Shown here piece by piece: positions 32,862 to 40,615 of a stretch of DNA of 64,000 bases. Source of the stretch: CAMPJU01 sp036675265. GTDB taxonomy: Bacteria > Pseudomonadota > Gammaproteobacteria > Xanthomonadales > Xanthomonadaceae. Both the position numbers and the translations under genes were made by a program. The notes beneath the pieces are model-generated. The model was not told the origin of the DNA and made no database searches. It saw nothing but the letters and a program-made list of their open reading frames with translations. Numbering within the stretch: the first letter of the stretch is position 1; each line of letters opens with the position of its first letter. The stretch spans positions 62,001 to 126,000 of the forward strand of contig JAKFFJ010000073.1 of the NCBI GenBank assembly GCA_036675265.1, in the 5' to 3' direction.

Positions 32862-32938
32862 TGGTAGCGGGGGCAGGATTTGAACCTGCGACCTTCGGGT
32901 TATGAGCCCGACGAGCTGCCAGACTGCTCCACCCCGCA
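32862..32938 (-). tRNA. Initiator tRNA-fMet (anticodon CAU)
   Basis: The anticodon stem TCGGG/CCCGA with loop CTCATAA has the three consecutive G-C pairs of initiator tRNAs. The acceptor stem pairs GCGGGG with CCCCGC at positions 2-7/66-71, leaving U1 opposite U72 unpaired; lack of a 1-72 pair is the other initiator hallmark. CCA is encoded (complement of 32862-32864). Its place upstream of rimP-nusA-infB corresponds to metY in E. coli. Confidence 0.97.
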
Positions 32939-32949
32939 GCAGGAGCGGA

Positions 32950-32978
32950 ATTATGGGTGAACGGCGCGCGCGCCGCAA
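32950..32978 (-). promoter_or_regulatory. Promoter of tRNA-fMet (and rimP-nusA-infB)
   Basis: On the minus strand TTGCGG (32973-32978) and CATAAT (32950-32955) are spaced by exactly 17 bases, and the -10 box ends 11 bases before the tRNA 5' end. The spacer CGCGCGCGCC is strongly alternating. Confidence 0.75.
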
Positions 32979-32997
32979 GCCCTGTGCTGAACCGGAC

Positions 32998-34455
32998 TCA
33001 GATGAAGGCCCGCTGGCACCAGGCCATCAGCGGGCTCCAGAACAGGCCCAGCACCAGCAGCGACAGCGCATTGGCACCGAACACCAGCTTCAGCGTCCGG
33101 TCGTCCCGCGCCTCGATGGGCACCGCCCCCGGGGCGTCGTCTGGCTCGTCGAAGTACATCGCCTTGATCACGCGCAGGTAATAGAAGGCGCCGATGACCG
33201 CCGCCACGATCCCGACGATGGCCAGCCACAGCATGTCGCCCTCGATCGCGGCCCGCAAAACCACCAGCTTGGCCCAGAACCCCAGGAAGGGCGGCACGCC
33301 CGCGAGCGACGCCATCGCGATGAGGATCATGCCGGCCGTCCAGGGATCGCGCGCGTTCAGGCCCCTGTAGTCGGCGATCTCGTCCGCCTCGAACCCCCGG
33401 CGCGACAGCACGACGATCGCGCCGAAGGCCGCGGTGGACATCAGCGCGTAGGAGATCGCGTAGAACATGGCGGCCGCGTAGCCTTCCGGCCCGCCGCCGG
33501 CGAAGCCCAGGAACAGGAAGCCGACGTGCGAGACGGTGGAGTACGCCAGCATCCGCTTGAGGTTGGCCTGCACCAGCGCGGCCAGGTTGCCGATCGCGAG
33601 CGACGCGGTCGCCAGCGCCGCAAGCAGCAGCCGCCATTCGGGCGACAGCGGGCCGAACCCGGTTTCCAGCAGGCGCCAGGCCATGCCGAAGACGGCCAGC
33701 TTCGGTCCGGCGCCGATGAACACCGTGATCGCGGTGGGCGCGCCGTGGTAGACGTCCGGCAGCCACATGTGGAACGGCGCGGCGCCGAACTTGAAGGCGA
33801 TGCCCGCGACCACGAACACCATGCCCGTCAGCAGCAACGAACGATCCGCACCGGGTGTCGCCGCCGCGATGGTCGCCAGGTCCAGGCTGCCGGTGGCGCC
33901 GTACACCAGCGACAGGCCGAACAGCAGCAGGCCCGATGCGAGCGAGCCCAGCACGAAGTACTTCATGCCTGCCTCGGCGCCGACCGGCCCGTCGCGGTCG
34001 ATCGCGACCAGCGCGTACTGGCACAGCGCCAGCAGCTCGAGCCCGACGTACACCATCGCCAGGTTGCCGGCCGACACCATCAGCATCATGCCGATGGTCG
34101 CGAACAGCACCAGCACCGCGATCTCGCCCTTGTACAGGCCACGGTCGCGCATGAACGGCCAGATGTAGGCCAGCGACAACGCGCTGAACAGGAGCACGCC
34201 GACCTTGAGCACGTCGGCCATCGTGTCGCGCACGAACATCCCGTCCATCACGATGCCCTGCCCGCCCACCCCGGCGACGATGAGGCCGGCGGCGACGAGG
34301 AGCAGCGCGACGGCGCCCGACTGGGTGACGACCCGCCGGCGCTCGTCGAGGAACAGGTCGAGCATCAGCAGCGCGAACGCGCCGGCGACCAGCACCAGTT
34401 CGGGCACCAGCGGCACCAGGTCGGCCGCGCTGCGCAGGGTGGGGGTGAACGTCAT
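32998..34455 (-). CDS. nuoN: NADH-quinone oxidoreductase subunit N
   Basis: Antiporter-like membrane subunit of complex I, 485 residues and about 14 membrane segments. Visible family motifs are KYFVLGSLASGLLLFGLSLV, the proton-channel Lys region in GIAFKFGAAPFHMWLPDVYH, and LKRMLAYSTVSHVGFLFLGF. It is the last gene of the nuo operon, 13 bases after nuoM; 59 bases separate it from tRNA-fMet on the same strand. Confidence 0.96.
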   Translation of the reverse strand: MTFTPTLRSAADLVPLVPELVLVAGAFALLMLDLFLDERRRVVTQSGAVALLLVAAGLIVAGVGGQGIVMDGMFVRDTMADVLKVGVLLFSALSLAYIWPFMRDRGLYKGEIAVLVLFATIGMMLMVSAGNLAMVYVGLELLALCQYALVAIDRDGPVGAEAGMKYFVLGSLASGLLLFGLSLVYGATGSLDLATIAAATPGADRSLLLTGMVFVVAGIAFKFGAAPFHMWLPDVYHGAPTAITVFIGAGPKLAVFGMAWRLLETGFGPLSPEWRLLLAALATASLAIGNLAALVQANLKRMLAYSTVSHVGFLFLGFAGGGPEGYAAAMFYAISYALMSTAAFGAIVVLSRRGFEADEIADYRGLNARDPWTAGMILIAMASLAGVPPFLGFWAKLVVLRAAIEGDMLWLAIVGIVAAVIGAFYYLRVIKAMYFDEPDDAPGAVPIEARDDRTLKLVFGANALSLLVLGLFWSPLMAWCQRAFI

Positions 34456-34468
34456 CGGTCTTCGGTCC

Positions 34469-35980
34469 TTACAGCTTCGTCGCGGCCAGCTGGCTGGCCA
34501 GCTGCGCGATCGACGGTTCCATCAGGTCGGTCAACGGCTTCGGGTACACGCCCAGCGCGATCACGCCGGCGGCGTACACGCCGAGCACGAGCCATTCGCG
34601 GCGGTCGATGTCCTTGAGTGCCGCGACGTTGGCATTGGCCACGTCGCCGAACACGACGCGCTTGATCATCCACAGGGTGTAGGCGGCCCCCAGGACCAGG
34701 GTGATCGCGGCGGTGAACGCCAGCAGCGGATGCAGCTGGAAGCTCGCCAGGATGACCATGAACTCGCCGACGAAGCCGGACGTGCCTGGCAGCCCGGAGT
34801 TGGCCATCGCGAACAGCACGAAGAACGCGCCGAAGGCTGGCATCACGTTCACCACCCCGCCGTAGTCGCGGATCATGCGGCTGTGCATCCGGTCGTAGAG
34901 CACGCCGACGCACGTGAACATGGCGCCGGAGATGAACCCGTGGCTGACCATCTGCACCATGGCGCCCTGCAGGCCCAGGCGCGCGGCATCGACGTTGCCC
35001 GCGTCGCGCACCAGCGCGAACGCGATGAACGTGCCGAGGGTGACGAAGCCCATGTGCGAGATCGACGAGTACGCGATCAGCTTCTTCATGTCGTCCTGGA
35101 CCAGCGCGACGAAGCCGATGTAGACCACGGCGACGAGGCTCAGCGCGATCACCAGCCAGGCCCATTCCTGCCCCGCGTCCGGCACGATCGGCAGCGTGAA
35201 GCGCAGGAAGCCGTAGCCGCCGATCTTCAGCATGATCGCCGCCAGCACCACCGAGCCGCCGGTCGGCGCCTCCACGTGCGCGTCGGGCAACCAGGTGTGC
35301 ACCGGGAACATCGGCACCTTGACCGCGAACGCGGCCAGGAAGGCGAAGAACAGCCACGCCTGCTCGGTCATCGTGAGCGGCAGCGCGGCCAGGTCCGCCA
35401 GCTGCCAGCTGCCGCCCTTCAGGTACAGGTACACCAGGCCGACCAGCATGAACACCGAGCCGAGGAAGGTGTACAGGAAGAACTTCAGTGATGCGTACAC
35501 CCGGCGCGGGCCGCCCCAGACGCCGATGATGATGAACATCGGGATCAGCATCGCCTCGAAGAACACGTAGAACAGCATCGCGTCCATCGCGCTGAACACG
35601 CCGACCATCAGGCCCTCGAGGATGAGCATCGCCGCGCCATACTGGGCGATGCGGCTGTGCACCGATCCCCAGGCGCCGACCAGCACGAGCACCGTCACCA
35701 GCGTGGTGAGCCCGATCAGCGCGACCGAGATGCCGTCGGCGCCCAGTGCGTAGCGGATGTCGTAGGCGGCGATCCAGCTGCGCGACTCGACGAACTGCAT
35801 GCCGGGGTCGGCCAGGTCGAACCCGGCGAACAGCGGCACCGTCAACGCGAGTGCGGCCACCGCGAAGGCGAGCGCCGTCCAGCGCGCCGCCCGCACGCGC
35901 CCGTTGCCCATCAGCAGCAGCAATGCGCCGCCGAGGATCGGGAGCCAGGTCAGGAGGCTGAGCAGGGGCCAGTTCGCCAC
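34469..35980 (-). CDS. nuoM: NADH-quinone oxidoreductase subunit M
   Basis: Antiporter-like proton-pumping subunit of complex I, 503 residues. It carries FYVFFEAMLIPMFIIIGVWG, the VKVPMFPVHTWLPDAHVEAP segment and DDMKKLIAYSSISHMGFVTL, all diagnostic of NuoM. Fourteen or so membrane segments are expected. It lies 37 bases after nuoL. Confidence 0.97.
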   Translation of the reverse strand: MANWPLLSLLTWLPILGGALLLLMGNGRVRAARWTALAFAVAALALTVPLFAGFDLADPGMQFVESRSWIAAYDIRYALGADGISVALIGLTTLVTVLVLVGAWGSVHSRIAQYGAAMLILEGLMVGVFSAMDAMLFYVFFEAMLIPMFIIIGVWGGPRRVYASLKFFLYTFLGSVFMLVGLVYLYLKGGSWQLADLAALPLTMTEQAWLFFAFLAAFAVKVPMFPVHTWLPDAHVEAPTGGSVVLAAIMLKIGGYGFLRFTLPIVPDAGQEWAWLVIALSLVAVVYIGFVALVQDDMKKLIAYSSISHMGFVTLGTFIAFALVRDAGNVDAARLGLQGAMVQMVSHGFISGAMFTCVGVLYDRMHSRMIRDYGGVVNVMPAFGAFFVLFAMANSGLPGTSGFVGEFMVILASFQLHPLLAFTAAITLVLGAAYTLWMIKRVVFGDVANANVAALKDIDRREWLVLGVYAAGVIALGVYPKPLTDLMEPSIAQLASQLAATKL

Positions 35981-36017
35981 GAGTAGGGGATCCGTTGGGT
36001 GTGTTGTCGGCCGGCGC

Positions 36018-38093
36018 TCAGGTCCAGAACCGGATCAGCACGGCAAGCAGTGCGATCAGGCCCAGGATCATCACGAAGGCATAGTGGAAGAGGAAACCGG
36101 ACTGCGCGCGGCGCACGACCCCGGCGGTGAAGTCCACCACCCGCGCGCTGCCGTTGACGAACAGGCCGTCGATCACCCGGCTGTCGAACCCGCGCGACAG
36201 CCGCCCGACGCCCAGGCCGCCACCGGCGAACCCGTCGATCCACAGGCGGTCGAAGCCGTACTTTTCCTCGAGCACGCGCTTGGGCCAGGCCAATGCGCGC
36301 GCGGCCTTGGCCGGCAGGCCGGGCATCCACAGGTACATGAGGGTGGCCAGCAGGACGCCGGCGACCATCAGCCAGAAGGTCGGCGTCTGCACGGCATGCA
36401 ACGCGAACGCGAGCGGGCCGTGGAACTCGGCCGCGAGCGCCGCCATCGGGTCGTTCGCCCGCAGGACTTCGATCGCGCCGGCGAAGAACGGCACCGCTTC
36501 GTGGTGGCCACTCCAGTCGGTGCCGAACAGCATCGGCCCGGCGGTGAAATAGCCGACCGCGATGGACGGGATCGCAAGCAGCACCAGCGGCAGCGTCACC
36601 ACCCAGGGCGATTCGTGCGGCGGGTGGTCGGCGTCGACGTGGTGGTCGTCGTGGCCATCGTGGGCCGCGTGCGGATCGTGGGGCTTCCGGTCCCAGCGCG
36701 GCGCGCCGTGGAAAGTCAGGTACAGCAGCCGGAAGCTGTAGAACGCCGTCACCGCCACGCCGCCCAGCACCGCCCAGTAGCCGTAGGTCGCGATCCAGTG
36801 GCCCGAGGTGTGCGCGTTGTGCGCCGCCGCCTCGATGATCGTGTCCTTGGAGTAGAAACCGCTGAAGAACGGCGTGCCGATCAGCGCCAGGGTGCCGATG
36901 ATCATCGTGATCCAGGTGACCGGCATGTACCTGCGCAGGCCGCCCATGTAGCGCATGTCCTGCTCGTGGTGCATGCCGATGATCACCGAGCCCGCGCCCA
37001 GGAACAGCAGCGCCTTGAAGAAGGCGTGGGTCATCAGGTGGTACACGCCGGCGGTGTACGCCGAGACGCCCAGTGCGACGGTCATGTAGCCCAGCTGCGA
37101 CAGCGTCGAGTACGCGACGACGCGCTTGATGTCGTTCTGCACGATGCCGATCAGTCCGGTGAAGAACGCCGTCGTCGCACCGATGAACAGCACGAACAGC
37201 AACGCCGCCTCCGACAGCTCGAACAGCGGCGACATGCGCGCCACCATGAAGATGCCGGCGGTCACCATCGTCGCGGCATGGATCAGCGCCGAGATCGGGG
37301 TCGGGCCTTCCATCGAGTCCGGCAGCCAGACGTGCAGCGGCACCTGCGCCGACTTGCCCATCGCGCCGACGAACAGGCAAGTGCAGATGAGCGTTGCCAC
37401 CTGCCAGGCGTACCCGTCGATGACCTCGACCGTCGCCCCGGGCAGCACGTCCCGCGCGGCGCCGAACACCGTCGCGTAGTCGAGGCTGCCGAACCAGTAA
37501 AGCACCGCCGCGATGCCCAGCAGGAAGCCGAAGTCGCCCACCCGGTTGACCAGGAAGGCCTTGAGGTTGGCGAAGATCGCGCTGGGGCGCCGGTACCAGA
37601 AGCCGATCAGCAGGTAGGACACCAGGCCAACCGCCTCCCAGCCGAAGAACAGCTGCATGAAGTTGTTGCTCATCACGAGCATCAACATCGAGAAGGTGAA
37701 CAGCGAGATGTAGCTGAAGAATCGCTGGTAGCCCGGGTCTTCGGCCATGTAGCCGATCGTGTACACGTGGACCAGCAGCGAGACGAAGGTGACGACCACC
37801 ATCATCATCGCGGTCAGGTTGTCGACCAGGAAGCCGACGTGCGCCTCGTAGCCGGCCACCTGGAACCAGGTGTAGACGTTCTCGTTGAACGCCGGCGCAC
37901 CCTGCCCCGCCAGCTGCCACAGCACGAACACCGACAGCGCGCAGCTCGCGGCGACGCCGAGGATGGTCACCCAGTGTGCGCCCGCGCGGCCGACCTTGCG
38001 GCCGAACAGGCCAGCGACCACCGCGCCCAGCAACGGCGCCAGGACGATCCACAGCAGGACCGATTTGGAGATTGCGACTTCTGCGCCCGGCAT
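36018..38093 (-). CDS. nuoL: NADH-quinone oxidoreductase subunit L
   Basis: Largest antiporter-like subunit, 691 residues, including the C-terminal amphipathic lateral helix that runs along the membrane arm. Motifs include FSYISLFTFSMLMLVMSNNF, GKSAQVPLHVWLPDSMEGPT and NDIKRVVAYSTLSQLGYMTV. A His/Asp-rich loop (AHDGHDDHHVDADHPPHE) near residues 470-490 is a local elaboration. It starts 4 bases after nuoK. Confidence 0.97.
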   Translation of the reverse strand: MPGAEVAISKSVLLWIVLAPLLGAVVAGLFGRKVGRAGAHWVTILGVAASCALSVFVLWQLAGQGAPAFNENVYTWFQVAGYEAHVGFLVDNLTAMMMVVVTFVSLLVHVYTIGYMAEDPGYQRFFSYISLFTFSMLMLVMSNNFMQLFFGWEAVGLVSYLLIGFWYRRPSAIFANLKAFLVNRVGDFGFLLGIAAVLYWFGSLDYATVFGAARDVLPGATVEVIDGYAWQVATLICTCLFVGAMGKSAQVPLHVWLPDSMEGPTPISALIHAATMVTAGIFMVARMSPLFELSEAALLFVLFIGATTAFFTGLIGIVQNDIKRVVAYSTLSQLGYMTVALGVSAYTAGVYHLMTHAFFKALLFLGAGSVIIGMHHEQDMRYMGGLRRYMPVTWITMIIGTLALIGTPFFSGFYSKDTIIEAAAHNAHTSGHWIATYGYWAVLGGVAVTAFYSFRLLYLTFHGAPRWDRKPHDPHAAHDGHDDHHVDADHPPHESPWVVTLPLVLLAIPSIAVGYFTAGPMLFGTDWSGHHEAVPFFAGAIEVLRANDPMAALAAEFHGPLAFALHAVQTPTFWLMVAGVLLATLMYLWMPGLPAKAARALAWPKRVLEEKYGFDRLWIDGFAGGGLGVGRLSRGFDSRVIDGLFVNGSARVVDFTAGVVRRAQSGFLFHYAFVMILGLIALLAVLIRFWT

Positions 38094-38097
38094 CGGC

Positions 38098-38421
38098 TCA
38101 GCCCTTCAACGTGTCGATCTCGGCGACGTTGATCGTGCGCCGGTTGCGGAACAGGGTGACCAGGATCGCCAGGCCGATCGCGGCCTCGGCCGCGGCCACG
38201 GTGAGGATGAAGAAGACGAACACCTGCCCCGCCGCGTCGCCGAGGTGGCGGGAAAACGCGATGAAGTTGATGTTGACCGCGAGCAGCATCAGCTCGATCG
38301 ACATCAGCAGGATGATCACGTTCTTCCGGTTGAGGAAGATGCCGGCCACGCTGATGCAGAACAGCGCCGCGCCGAGCGCAAGGAAGTGGCCGAGCGACAG
38401 CGAGGTCCCGAGCAGGCTCAT
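38098..38421 (-). CDS. nuoK: NADH-quinone oxidoreductase subunit K
   Basis: Small membrane subunit with three helices, 107 residues. The conserved Glu of helix 2 is seen in NVIILLMSIELMLLAVNINF, and the second essential Glu in VAAAEAAIGLAILVTLFRN. Its ATG overlaps the nuoJ stop by 4 bases. Confidence 0.97.
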   Translation of the reverse strand: MSLLGTSLSLGHFLALGAALFCISVAGIFLNRKNVIILLMSIELMLLAVNINFIAFSRHLGDAAGQVFVFFILTVAAAEAAIGLAILVTLFRNRRTINVAEIDTLKG

Positions 38422-39068
38422 GGCGCGGCCTCCGGATCGACGGGGCCGGCGGGCGTGGCAGGGGTCCCCTGGCGCGGCGACGACGGCATGCTCACCAGGC
38501 GCACCCGGTCCACGGCGCGCACGCGGGCCTGTTCACCGGGGTTCTGCGACTTGTTGCCGGTGCGGCGACGCAGGGTGAGGGTCACCGCGGCGATCACGGC
38601 CACGGTGAGGATCAGCGCCGCGACCTCGAACGGCAACAGGAACTGCGTGAACAGGGTCCGGGCGATCCACTCGGTGTTCGACAGGTCCGCCGCCAGCGCC
38701 GGGTCGGCCGGCAGCGCCTGCATCCGCGCCGAGATGCCCACCAGCGCCAGGATCTCGAGCAGCATCACGACCGCGACGGCGAGGCCGACCGGCAGGTACC
38801 TGACGTATCCCTCGCGCAACGGCACCAGGTCGATGTCGAGCATCATCACCACGAACAGGAACAGCACCATCACCGCACCCACGTACACCAGCACCAGGGC
38901 CACGCCCAGGAACTCGGCGCCGGCCAGCAACCAGGTGCAGGCGACGGAGAAGAAGGTCAGCACCAGCCAAAGCGCGGCGTGCACGGGGTTCCTGACGCCT
39001 ATGACGGCCACGGCCGACAGCACCGCGGCGGCCGCGAAGGCGTAGAAGGCGAGCAGTTCGAAACTCAT
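38418..39068 (-). CDS. nuoJ: NADH-quinone oxidoreductase subunit J
   Basis: Membrane subunit J, 216 residues with five helices. The conserved stretch is LVYVGAVMVLFLFVVMMLDI, within helix 3, which bends during coupling. A charged, Pro-rich tail of about 35 residues follows the last helix. The ATG at 39066-39068 is used; a GTG six bases upstream is also in frame. Confidence 0.93.
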   Translation of the reverse strand: MSFELLAFYAFAAAAVLSAVAVIGVRNPVHAALWLVLTFFSVACTWLLAGAEFLGVALVLVYVGAVMVLFLFVVMMLDIDLVPLREGYVRYLPVGLAVAVVMLLEILALVGISARMQALPADPALAADLSNTEWIARTLFTQFLLPFEVAALILTVAVIAAVTLTLRRRTGNKSQNPGEQARVRAVDRVRLVSMPSSPRQGTPATPAGPVDPEAAP

Positions 39069-39077
39069 GGTCACTGC

Positions 39078-39566
39078 CTATCGGTAAGGGGCGTCGGCGG
39101 CGCGGCGTTCGGCGATCTCGGCCTCGAGCCGGTCGCCGATGGCGAGCAGTTGCGGCTTGGTGACGACGTTCTGGCCCCGCCTGTCGAAGTGGTACTCGTG
39201 GATGTGCGTCTCGACGATGGAATCGACCGGGCAGGACTCCTCGCAGAAGCCGCAGTAGATGCACTTGAACAGGTCGATGTCGTAGCGCGTCGTGCGGCGG
39301 GTGCCGTCCGACCGCTGTTCCGAATCGATCGTGATCGCCAGCGCGGGGCACACGGCTTCGCACAGCTTGCAGGCGATGCAGCGTTCCTCGCCGTTCGGGT
39401 AGCGGCGCAACGCGTGCAGCCCGCGGAAGCGCGGCGACTGCGGCGTCTTCTCCATCGGGTACATCAGCGTGTACTTTGGCCGGAACAGGTACTTGAGCGT
39501 CAGCCACAAGCCCTGAAGCAGCTCGATGAGCAGCAGCCGGCGGAACCAGTCGACAACCTTGCGCAT
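39078..39566 (-). CDS. nuoI: NADH-quinone oxidoreductase subunit I
   Basis: Peripheral-arm ferredoxin-like subunit carrying clusters N6a and N6b, 162 residues. The two 4Fe-4S motifs are CIACKLCEAVCP and CIYCGFCEESCP. The N-terminal amphipathic helix (MRKVVDWFRRLLLIELLQGL) contacts the membrane arm. Its ATG overlaps the nuoH TGA by 4 bases. Confidence 0.97.
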   Translation of the reverse strand: MRKVVDWFRRLLLIELLQGLWLTLKYLFRPKYTLMYPMEKTPQSPRFRGLHALRRYPNGEERCIACKLCEAVCPALAITIDSEQRSDGTRRTTRYDIDLFKCIYCGFCEESCPVDSIVETHIHEYHFDRRGQNVVTKPQLLAIGDRLEAEIAERRAADAPYR

Positions 39567-40615
39567 CACCGTCCTGCCTCGAACACGCCGTAGTACGCCA
39601 GCAACGCCGCCACCACGATCCAGGCGATGCTCAGCGGGATGAAGACCTTCCAGCCCAGGCGCATGATCTGGTCGTACCGGTAGCGCGGGAACGTGGCGCG
39701 GAACCAGATGAAGCAGCTGGCGAAGAAGAACACCTTGGCGAACAGCCACCACCAGCCGTCCGCCGACAGGAACGGAATGCCCCAGCCGTGGAACGGGCTC
39801 AGCCAGCCGCCCAGGAAGAAGATCGAGGTCAGGAAGCTGACCAGGATCATGTTGGCGTACTCGGCCAGGAAGAACAGCGCGAACGCCGAGCCGGAGTACT
39901 CGACCATGTGGCCCGCGACGATCTCGCTCTCGCCCTCCACCACGTCGAATGGCGCGCGGTTGGTCTCGGCCACGCCGGACACGAAGTAGATGACGAACAA
40001 CGGCAGCAACGGCAGCCAGAACCACTCGAACAGGCCCGCGTCGCCGGCCTGCGCCAGCACGATCTCGCTCAGGTTCAGGCTGCCGGCGCCGACCATGACG
40101 CCGACCAGCGCGAAGCCCATCGCGATCTCGTAGCTGACCACCTGGGCCGCCGAGCGCATCGCCCCCAGGAAGGCGTACTTGGAGTTGGACGCCCACCCCG
40201 CGAGGATCACGCCGTACACGCCGAGCGAGGTCATCGCCAGCAGGTACAGCAGGCCGGCGTTCGCGTTCGACAGGACCACCTGGTAGTCGAACGGCACCAC
40301 GGCCCACGCGGCGAAGGACGGCGCCAGCACGATCAGCGGCGCGAGCGTGTACAGCACCTTGTGCGCGCTGGAAGGCTGGATGACCTCCTTGAACAGCAGC
40401 TTGAACACGTCGGCGAAAGCCTGCAGAACGCCCATGCCGACGTACATCGGCCCGTGCCGCACGTGCATCCAGCCGATCAGCTTGCGCTCCCACACCACGT
40501 AGAACGCGACGGTGACGATCACCGGCACCGCGATGGCCAGGATCTTCAGCACGATCCAGGCGAGCGCGCCGGCCAGGCCGAACGACAGCAGGAAGTCGTG
40601 GAGGGCGTCGATCAC
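39566..40615 (-). CDS. nuoH: NADH-quinone oxidoreductase subunit H
   Basis: Membrane subunit forming the quinone-site roof and E-channel, 349 residues with eight helices. Motifs: VWERKLIGWMHVRHGPMYVG, GWASNSKYAFLGAMRSAAQV and ETNRAPFDVVEGESEIVAGH, the signature of NuoH. The start is GTG at 40613-40615, overlapping the nuoG stop (GTGA); no ATG gives the right N-terminus. Confidence 0.96.
   Translation of the reverse strand: MIDALHDFLLSFGLAGALAWIVLKILAIAVPVIVTVAFYVVWERKLIGWMHVRHGPMYVGMGVLQAFADVFKLLFKEVIQPSSAHKVLYTLAPLIVLAPSFAAWAVVPFDYQVVLSNANAGLLYLLAMTSLGVYGVILAGWASNSKYAFLGAMRSAAQVVSYEIAMGFALVGVMVGAGSLNLSEIVLAQAGDAGLFEWFWLPLLPLFVIYFVSGVAETNRAPFDVVEGESEIVAGHMVEYSGSAFALFFLAEYANMILVSFLTSIFFLGGWLSPFHGWGIPFLSADGWWWLFAKVFFFASCFIWFRATFPRYRYDQIMRLGWKVFIPLSIAWIVVAALLAYYGVFEAGR

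Noticed and set aside
35799..38132. Long His/Arg-rich rightward frames opposite nuoL, nuoM and nuoN
   Set aside because: They are mirror frames of well-supported membrane subunits; codon bias produces long stop-free antisense runs.
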